Part shown: in pieces, positions 56,325 to 64,000 of the stretch | Layout of the letters: each line of letters begins with the position of its first letter | Position numbering within the stretch: position 1 is the first letter of the stretch | Origin: Imbricaverruca yamaguchii | Taxonomy: Eukaryota > Arthropoda > Thecostraca > Neoverrucidae | Direction of reading: 5' to 3' | Length of the DNA stretch: 64,000 nt | NCBI GenBank assembly: GCA_034440575.1 | Contig: JAOTOL010001343.1 | Coordinates: forward strand, 248,001 to 312,000 | The notes under the pieces: model-generated | Told to the model about the DNA's origin: nothing | The model's database searches: none | What the model saw: only the letters and a program-made list of their open reading frames with translations | Made by a program: the position numbers and the translations under genes

Positions 56325-56655
56325 ACAGGCGCGCACCCAGGATTTTTCCATGGGGGCCCGGACCGAAAATGGCAATTGGCCGGCTCCAAAAGGGCACATT
56401 GCGGCCCGGGGCACACAGGAAGGTTTGTTGACCGGGGGTGGGCGTGAAAAAAAAATTGGCCAAAATGCCAGTTTTGGGCCAGAAGGGCACCTTTGGCACA
56501 GGCGGGGCACATAAGGCAGGTGATTTTTGGGCTAAATTTGGGACATTCCGGCCAAGAGGGCACTTTTCGGTCAAAAGGTCACTTTTGGCCAAAAGGGCAC
56601 TTTGGTCTCATGGGGGGGGGGGGGCTGGGACCCCCTCCGGTGATGCGCCTATGAT
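56325..56655. repeat. Dispersed-repeat-like segment with AAGGGCAC/AGGGCAC periodicity and a poly-G run
   Basis: CACCCAGGATTTTTCCATGG opens the segment. (A/G)AGGGCAC follows several times (about 56388, 56486, 56557 and 56596), then an 11-12 base G run and GACCCCCTCCGGTGATGCGC. The layout looks like a mobile-element fragment, but the family is unknown. Confidence 0.5.
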
Positions 56656-58875
56656 GACACATATCATTTGTGTCATCGTCGGCGATCCATCGTCTCGATG
56701 TCGACGGCCAGCTGGCCAGTGCCAGACATATATGTGGGGAGACCACGGCGTGCGGAGGATACTACACGTCTGTCTGGCGGCCCGCCTGGAACATGAAATG
56801 CATTCTGAGTCCCGCTAATCTGTCAATGTACGTGTTTTGTGTTCTTAGCCTGCTTATCGTGTATACATGAATGAGGAGCCCGGTGATGTTGCAGCGTGTG
56901 GCCACGGACCAGACGATTGCCCAGTTGATACGAACACGCTCAATGCCACGTAGCGCTTTATAGTCTCCAAGAAGGCGTCCTCTCAGTTGCAATGACGCAA
57001 AGTTGTGATGATAGCGACTATAAATCTGTCGCAGAACCAGTACCTGATTGCCCTACTGTCCACCAATGCTTCCAACCGGGGAGGCACTTTTGGGATTCCA
57101 GGAGATGCTCACCTATGATGACCTCGCGATCGTGAAAGTGAGATCACAAGGAAGTGTAATATACACTGCGTGGTGTTCATCTCCTTTTCTGGTAGGTATA
57201 TAAGTGAAGATAAACCTTGGTACAGAAAAGCCAAGTCGCCGAAATCTGTGCACACCCCTTACAAAATAGTGTTCATTGATGCCATAACGTCATGCATCAA
57301 AAGCGAAAATGCTACTTCAACTGTGCCAGTAGTTCATGATATGATTACCTAACATTGGGCAAAAGTCGGAAGTGTTTCTTCTATTATTCCCAAGTATGGC
57401 ATACTATGTTCTAAATGTTGGCATGCAATTGTTCAGAGATAATTCGAGTTGGAAATTTCCGAAGCAAATTCCTGTAACGCTATACGCATGGGGCCTGTGA
57501 ATCATATAACCTATGTATTTGAGACCTATGGAATAGCTACTACAGAGCCGCGGCTCCTCGAGCGAACACGACCAGGCGCCGGAGACTGCAAGTGCTCACA
57601 GACGAATAACGGGAAGACTGCGACGGATGAACACCAGTGCAGGCTAACCTCGCTTCTGCTGGCCTCACGGTGCGCACGACTTGTTGCAACCGTCGTCATT
57701 GCAACTGGTCGGAATAGATGCTTGAGCGGATGCAATCTCCTCAGCACGCTCGCCGTGTAGAGCAGAGCACTGCACGTTCGGTGCTTCTGACGTAGACAGT
57801 AAACAGCACATCACATTTGGTATTACTGATCACGAGAGGTAATTGTGCGTTCTTAATTTCTGATGAATGTGTGCAACGACATTGATTGACGGGTCGATTC
57901 AATGATTAAATAAATGTCAGTTAGTAGTATTTGTCATCATGTTGAACTACTGTTTACTGGATTCTCTTATTTTCGGCACCGCTTGACCTTGGGTGTATTT
58001 TTCGCGTCTTGTCGTGGGTAACCTGGTGACTGATATGCGAATACGATAGGACTCGAGATGCAGCTAACCTCTGTGCTGATGATACTACCTTTTTAGAGAA
58101 GTCGCATCTAGCACTTTGAGAATGTTCTCAAGGTGATACTCGGCGAAGGTAGTATGGATGGAGCATTGCTTTGCATTGCTCGTATGCATGGTAGCCGAGG
58201 TCACAGGTGCTAACTTATTGTCCGGCCACCAGTGAATCGTAAAGAGTCGTGGCACATTCCTCCGTGTGGCTGATCATGCCGAGCCACGGTCGCCGTTTTG
58301 GCTACAGCTTCGACGACGAAAATTGGAAGTGCCCGCCTGCACTTTTGGACTTGGCCGGCGGTGCGGCATTTGTAACACCGCACCGACAACTACTTGACGC
58401 GCCGGCGCCCGTGTGACAATGGCGCCGGCGCCTTTTTCGCCCACAACAACTGGTTGTCGGGTGTTACGTGCCGAAACAGGACGCGAAATGGAAATCACTC
58501 GGCGGCGCTGTGGTTTCGACACGTTCCGGCAGACTGCACCGAAGCGACGGTGCCGGACTAGTCTGAGGGCAGGGACGGACAAGTTCGCCGGTGGCGCACT
58601 AGGCATCTGGTCCTCGCGAGTGATCAACTCTGGTCGAAGCGTCCTGAAGCTCGAATAACTAAACTAACTTGCACCTCTTTCGCTGTCGTTTTATTTACTG
58701 CCGAAGGGGTGCATTTTCCTCTCAATGTCGGACGTGGTCTCCTTTGTTGTCTAGATTCGACTTGTGACCCGGTAGAGTTGGTCACTTCAGTGGTTGGATG
58801 CAGCATGGCATCGCCCTCCCACCTGAACCCATATCATAAAACGTCGCCCGCCTTGATCACCAGTCCACACCACGG
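56656..58875. other. Spacer, nothing recognised
   Basis: No exon, RNA gene or array was identified. Confidence 0.4.
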
Positions 58876-58877
58876 AC

Positions 58878-59082
58878 ACATTCGCAGTACCCAATCGACA
58901 GTCCACAGTCTACATCCTACAGTCCACCGACCGCAGTTGACAGTCCACTTCCACAGCCGACAGTCCATAGTCCACAATCTACCGTCCCCAGTCCACATTC
59001 CTCAGTCCCCGAGGCACAGTCCACGGTGCACTCTTCACAGTCCACGGTCTGCAGCCTATAGCATGCCACCCACAGTCCACAG
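58878..59082. repeat. AGTCCAC-based irregular repeat
   Basis: AGTCCAC and CAGTCCA recur about 15 times with spacing of 7-20 bp. Confidence 0.8.
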
Positions 59083-59464
59083 TCCACGGCAGGCCAGCTG
59101 CCGGCCCGCTCCGGGGTGCCCGGCCGCCGGTGGCGTGCCACCAGGAGCCGCGCCTGTCGGCAGATTGTGATGGCTCCCGCTGATCCGACGGTGGCGGCGG
59201 CGCGGCCCCACCTCCGTCGGCCGTCGGCACGACACGCGGTCAGAGTCGGCCTGCCGGCGACCTTGGCCGGAGCACGTCCGGCGACGGTCACTGACGTGGC
59301 GGCCGCCCCGGAGTACTTAACAGCGGGGGGGGGGCGGTCGGTCGGCTGTGGTTTATGTTGGGAACGCCGGTGGCGGGTTGGCGCCGGGCTGGGCGCCGCG
59401 GTGCCGGTGGGGGCCGGGGTGGGGCGAGCCACCACACGGCCGGGTTTGTGGTGTACGATGGTGC
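59083..59464. other. CpG-rich spacer
   Basis: GC-dense with a G run at about 59325. No gene was recognised. Confidence 0.4.
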
Positions 59465-59672
59465 CATGTACGTGGACATCCTATTGATTGGTGTGCGGTG
59501 TTGGTCTGTGGGTGGTGCTGTGCTCGTGAACATCCTGTTGATTGATGTGTGGTATCTGTTTGTGGGTGGTGCTGTGCGGTCTGTGGGTGGTGCTGTGCTC
59601 GTGAACATCCTGTTGATTGGTGTGTGGTATTTGTTTATGGGTGGTGCTGTGCGGTCTGTGGGTGGTGCCTGC
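59465..59672. repeat. ~84-bp tandem repeat, 2-3 copies
   Basis: GGTGGTGCTGTGCTCGTGAA then CATCCTGTTGATTG(A/G)TGTG recurs near 59510 and 59590, with an earlier partial copy at about 59475. Confidence 0.85.
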
Positions 59673-60380
59673 CAGCCAGCTCGTGTAATGGTACATCCCC
59701 GACGCCATACGACCGGCGAGCTGGAGCGACGCCTGGTCTCCCGGCCGGCTGGTGTAATGGTGCACACCCCGCGGGGCGGCGGAGGCTGCCGTGGAGGGGA
59801 CAGGCCCGACTCTGACCTGGTGGGTGGCCGCCACCGACCTTGGCACGTTTGTCTGATGTTTATCCTCACGGCTAGACATCGGCGGATTTGTTACCTGCCG
59901 CCCGCCGCCCGCCGCCCGCCACGTGGAAACTTGACCCACTCGGCTGGCTCCCATCGGCTGTTGTGGCGACATCTCGTCAGTCGAAGCACCACTGCTACCG
60001 GCGACTGCCGCCAACAACTCGGCATGTGTCGAGCACACCAGCATGCGACCACAACTAGCTCCTCGTCCGGCCCCCTGTCCGGAATATCGAAACCCATCAT
60101 AAGATCCAGTAAAACTGTGAATGGTTTGCAGCGGCCACCACGCATTGTCTCGTTGTATCCCCTCAACGCATCCTCTGTCTTCCTTTCTCTCCGTTGTCTT
60201 TTGATAGATATTACAAATGCGCACGCGCCAAGCGTTTTGAAGATTCCCGGTATATTGTGTGGTGAAAATAGAAAATTTCTTGCTTTATCCGATGTACGTT
60301 TTTTAGGAAGGGGTAGGCCACCGGGCTCTCCCGTTCGCTGCTCCTCTGCAAATGCACACAAGAATGTATATATGGATATA
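59673..60380. other. Spacer, nothing recognised
   Basis: No exon, RNA gene or array was identified. Confidence 0.35.
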
Positions 60381-60382
60381 AA

Positions 60383-60389
60383 TACATAC

Positions 60390-60432
<43 letters not shown>

Positions 60433-60498
60433 TACATGTATGTGTATATATGTACACACACACAGACACACACATTATATATATATGTATATATATCC
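60383..60498. repeat. Compound (TA)n / (CA)n microsatellite
   Basis: About 40 bp of TA, a CATACATGTATG transition, a CACACACACAGACACACACA stretch, then further TA. Confidence 0.95.
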
Positions 60499-62112
60499 TC
60501 TTGCCCTGGATGTCCATTGTGCTACTTTGGATTGCGGCCGGCGAATCAGTCGTGCCGTCCATCAAGCCAGGATCGATGGCGATCAGTTGTCGAGCTCGCA
60601 CGATAGGTGCCGAACCGGCGCCGAGTGACGTCACCACGCGATCGACCAGGCGTGAAATTTCGGCCACTCTAGGTCATCGGTGCGCCTTGAGCTTCGTTGT
60701 TAACCCAGATAGGCGACGCGGTCGCTAGGCGTCCTTCCCATGCGACCGACGGTGCCGGCGGTGGCCGCCGCCGCCGCCGCCGACGGTCGCCGCGTTAGAA
60801 AGTGGTGGTGCCCGGAAGACGGAACAGATTGGTGTGTGTGCGCGCGCGCCGTGTCGGAATCAATGTGGGAACAGGCGAGTCACGGCGCACCGGTGCCGGT
60901 GCAGGCGGGTCGTATTATGACGTCAGGGTGCTGGAGATGGGCTGGAGATGCACCGCCGCGGGGAGGTCGCCGGCGAGATGCGCCATCTGCCGGCGCGCGT
61001 GCAGCCATGTCGTCTGGCGTGCTTATGACTGGACCGTTATCCAGTCAGTGGCTCGCCCGTCCTCGGCCAATGTGGTCGTGATTGAGCAAGAAATCAAATA
61101 GCATTCTGTCGCCCCAATACTAGCAGCCCCGTGGTTAATGTGTGCGCTCTCATCCGATCTGTATAATAATACGTCGCCCGCGAGTGCACACAAGCAAGAC
61201 AAGCCCGACGCAGACACAACAGATATGTCCATAACCATCTTGCATTCCATAGTTCTGGCGTGGGGGCGGAGTACGAAGTTAAAAAAATATTCCATCGATA
61301 GTAATGGAACTAGCTATAACTTTGGATACAATTCCATAAAATTAATTCTGTCCAGAGTATTGCATAAATATAGTAATTGTATCACCAAATTTAGCCTATT
61401 AGATATCGCCTCATGCAAAATTAGCCTTCGCTCGGAGCTAGTGGAAGGTCGGCGGCGAATTCCACTGCAGCCTGAGCCTGGCGTCCCACGCCGCCCACAC
61501 ACAGTAGCCGTGAGGAAATAATGGCGTGACTCTCTCACGCCTCGGCGCGGCGAACTGCCGGCGGCAGTTCAAGTGACGAAGGGAGCGGCGCTGATCAGCT
61601 GTCCGAAGGAGGCGTGAACACGTTGAGACAGATCACGCCGCTGTGACGGCCAAATTACGGCGCCGACGCCATTTGCATACAGAGATGATCTTCCTTTCAC
61701 CGGCGAATTCCAGTAAGTCGGCGATGGCACGCATGGTTGCACCTTCAGGGTACCAGAACGTCAGAATTGGAAGCAAAACGCCGAATTCCGGTAACATTTG
61801 GGTCGGGTTCGGGTTTCCGCTTTGCTTCTGTCACCCTCTTTAGCATCGTTTGCACCGTGAAAACCACCGGTTAGATTCGCCAGCGCTGGCCCCACATGTC
61901 CGCTATTAACCGGCCCTCACGACTCGCACGAACTGCTTGAGATGAGCGCACGTCTCGGATGGAAATTGTGTATGAGGCGGCGGCTAACAATGTCCAGCAT
62001 AATCGGCTCGGTTCGAACCATTGAGCTGCGCCATTTACAGCGGCAGCCGCCGGCAGTGCTGGCCTCGCCGGAAGCGGCGGCTAATGGTTGTCTCACGGTC
62101 GACACTTGTCCA
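60499..62112. other. Spacer, nothing recognised
   Basis: 60720-61020 is CpG-rich. No coding family or RNA gene was seen. Confidence 0.35.
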
Positions 62113-62114
62113 AC

Positions 62115-62432
62115 ACCTGGAGATGCAACTGCAGCCATCGCACCTGGAGATGAGGCCGCAGCTCCCACACCTGGAGATGCAGCCGCAGCTCCCACACCTG
62201 GAGATGAGACCGCAGCTCCCACACCTGAAGATGCAGCCGCAGCCACCGCACCTGGAGATGCAGCCGCAGCTCCCACACATGGAGATGAGACCGCAGCTCC
62301 CACACCTGGAGATGAGACCGCAGCGCCCCTGGAGACGAGACCGCAGCTCCCACACCTGAAGATGCAGCCGCAGCCACCGCACCTGGAGATGAGACCGCAG
62401 CGCCCCTGGAGACGAGACCGCAGCTCCCTGAC
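62115..62432. repeat. 27/24-bp minisatellite, 12 copies
   Basis: The unit is ACCTGGAGATGAGACCGCAG then CTCCCAC (27 bp), with 24-bp variants. Both lengths are multiples of 3, so a plus-strand frame (61942-62670) keeps a 9-residue PGDxxAAPT repeat. Frames on the other strand and in another phase are also open, so coding is unproven. Confidence 0.95.
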
Positions 62433-64000
62433 CGGCCGACGTAATCGTCCTCCAGCCGACGTGATTGGCGTGGAGAACACGCCGGCCGAGATGGACGCGA
62501 CGGCACGGCTCTCCGGCGCGGGCCGGCAGAGAAAGCGGCAATGTCGATGCATCACGGCCCCGGCGTGCACTAACTCCCGCGGAGCGGGCCGCAGTGCGCC
62601 GGTCAGCCGCCGGTCCGGCGTCATCAATCGCGCGGCCGGCGCGCGCGCTCTCGGCGCGGCCGTGAGTTAGGAGCGAGAGACGGGTGCGCGTCCAGACGGG
62701 CCGCGCGGGGTCGCCGGGGTGGCCGGGTCGGCCGACCCCCGACACGAGCTCGGACGACGCCGCTGCCGGCCCGTTACGGTGCCGCCGGCGGCCGCCGGAG
62801 GTGGCGGTCTGGCGCGTCACGTTCGCGCCAGAAATGAGCCGCGAGATGGCCGCTGTGGCGCCGCTGATGGCCGGCTGAGGTGGCGCCGACAGATCGGTCA
62901 TGCTGGCGGCCTCTGAACCGTGCGCTGATCCCATTAGATCCGGCACTGAGCAGCAGGTCGGAAACGGCGACGAACACCAGTTCCAGGCTTCATCCGCGTT
63001 GGGGTTTTGCAAGCGTTATCTGCGCAGGCTGTAATCCCCTTCACGGTCAATTGAGACGCGTTCGCTTCAAAACCAATTCTTCCAGATGATGCGCTCAGGA
63101 TTTTGTCTTGTTTGTGCGCGATCAAGCTGAAGTATTTGCAAACTTTTACCGGGGAAGCCATTTAGGCGATATTGGATCCGGTGATGGATTCGCCGCACTC
63201 GCTGCACTTCAGTTATGGGATTACCTGCAGACGTGTAAGCACCCGGCTGCACTTGGTAACTTAAGCTCGACGCGGACATTTTATCAGTGCCATCGACCGC
63301 AACGGCACCTCGGCTTTTCCGGGAAGACCGGGCAAATGAAACCATCGACCGGGCGCGTCACCGCTCGCCGCATAACCGCAAACACCGCCTGACGCCCGCT
63401 GCAGAGCCGAGCGTGCTCCGAACTCGCTACTGCGGGGGACGCTGCCTTTGTTGGTGTGTCGCCGGGGGATGGGGGGAGGGCGCCGGACGGCACCCCTGAG
63501 GCTGTGGCCGGCACTGGCCACCTGTCAGCTGGTGCGATAGGATGCTGCCTTCGCCGCACCGGTTTGCACGCCACACTCCACTCCGGTTGCCTGAACTTAG
63601 GGTCATCGACAAGGGAGGAAACCGACACTGATGGCACATGCGTTTGTGGTGATCAGCCAGAACCTGTAGCGCTCACAAAGGACTGTCGTCGCTGAACGTG
63701 AGAGTAGTAGCGCCGCGTGTGCGTGGATAAGAACTCGCCAAGCGTCAGAGACGGCTCGTGGGCCATGCACTCCGTTGCGTCTCTGACGGTGATATGGTCA
63801 CCACTCGTTGTATATTTTTCGCACGCAAAGGACCACCATCAGCATCCCGCTGGCGTCACACAATGTCTGATCCTGGCCGACCTGGCCGGGCCGGCACCAC
63901 CGCGCACATGCCCCGAGGCTATGACCAACCGAGTCAGCCGAGCCGGCAGATACATAACACACTCCCCACAAAACATGTTTGGTCGGTCGGTGACGCAGAC
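62433..64000. other. CpG-rich right end, no gene recognised
   Basis: 62440-62880 is CpG-dense. Open frames on both strands lack reliable motifs. Confidence 0.35.

Noticed and set aside
63108..63392. LGDIGSGDG resembling methyltransferase motif I
   Set aside because: An isolated 9-residue match. No other methyltransferase motif, no splice support, and the opposite strand is equally open.

Overview
The window is nuclear DNA of a multicellular animal. Its genes are split by GT-AG introns, it carries non-LTR retrotransposons and tRNA-derived SINEs, and it is crowded with minisatellites; there is nothing operon-like. Scattered TAACCTAACC-type motifs in the AT-rich parts (near 10255, 10860, 26050, 26285) resemble the arthropod telomere-type pentamer. 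The two LINEs and the tRNA-headed SINEs also suit an arthropod, possibly a crustacean. This assignment is an inference with modest confidence.

Three genes are recognised from protein sequence. (1) The last coding exon of the glycine cleavage system H protein (+, 3136-3227); the rest of that gene must lie upstream, beyond a LINE relic (928-2870) and a 32-bp minisatellite (1-672). (2) A vanin/biotinidase-type nitrilase-fold amidohydrolase (+, about 12962-19883). Five exons are visible with matching splice phases and the complete Glu-Lys-Cys triad; the signal-peptide exon was not found. (3) A complete acylphosphatase on one exon (-, 22068-22358). A fourth, unidentified exon with good splice sites may lie at 47989-48131. 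The recognised genes show no functional link to one another.

Layout. 0-9.9 kb: minisatellite, LINE, H-protein exon, SINE and tRNA-like sequences. 9.9-12.9 kb: AT-rich, no gene found. 13-20 kb: vanin-like gene, with a tandem array in every intron. 22 kb: acylphosphatase. 22.6-26.9 kb: AT-rich block with a second LINE and hairpins. 27-64 kb: no confidently identified gene apart from the candidate exon; GC-rich, CpG-rich stretches alternate with more than 15 tandem arrays (units of 2 to 84 bp) and a second copy of the SINE found in the vanin gene.

Most long open frames from 30 kb onward are by-products of stop-free tandem repeats and are not called genes. The most distinctive signal is in the vanin-like gene. 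Two intronic arrays are amplified copies of the exon-intron junction, so the 5' splice site itself is tandemly repeated. A SINE also sits within about 15 bp of a 3' splice site. Elsewhere, tandem arrays present many copies of TGACGTCA and CACGTG transcription-factor motifs.
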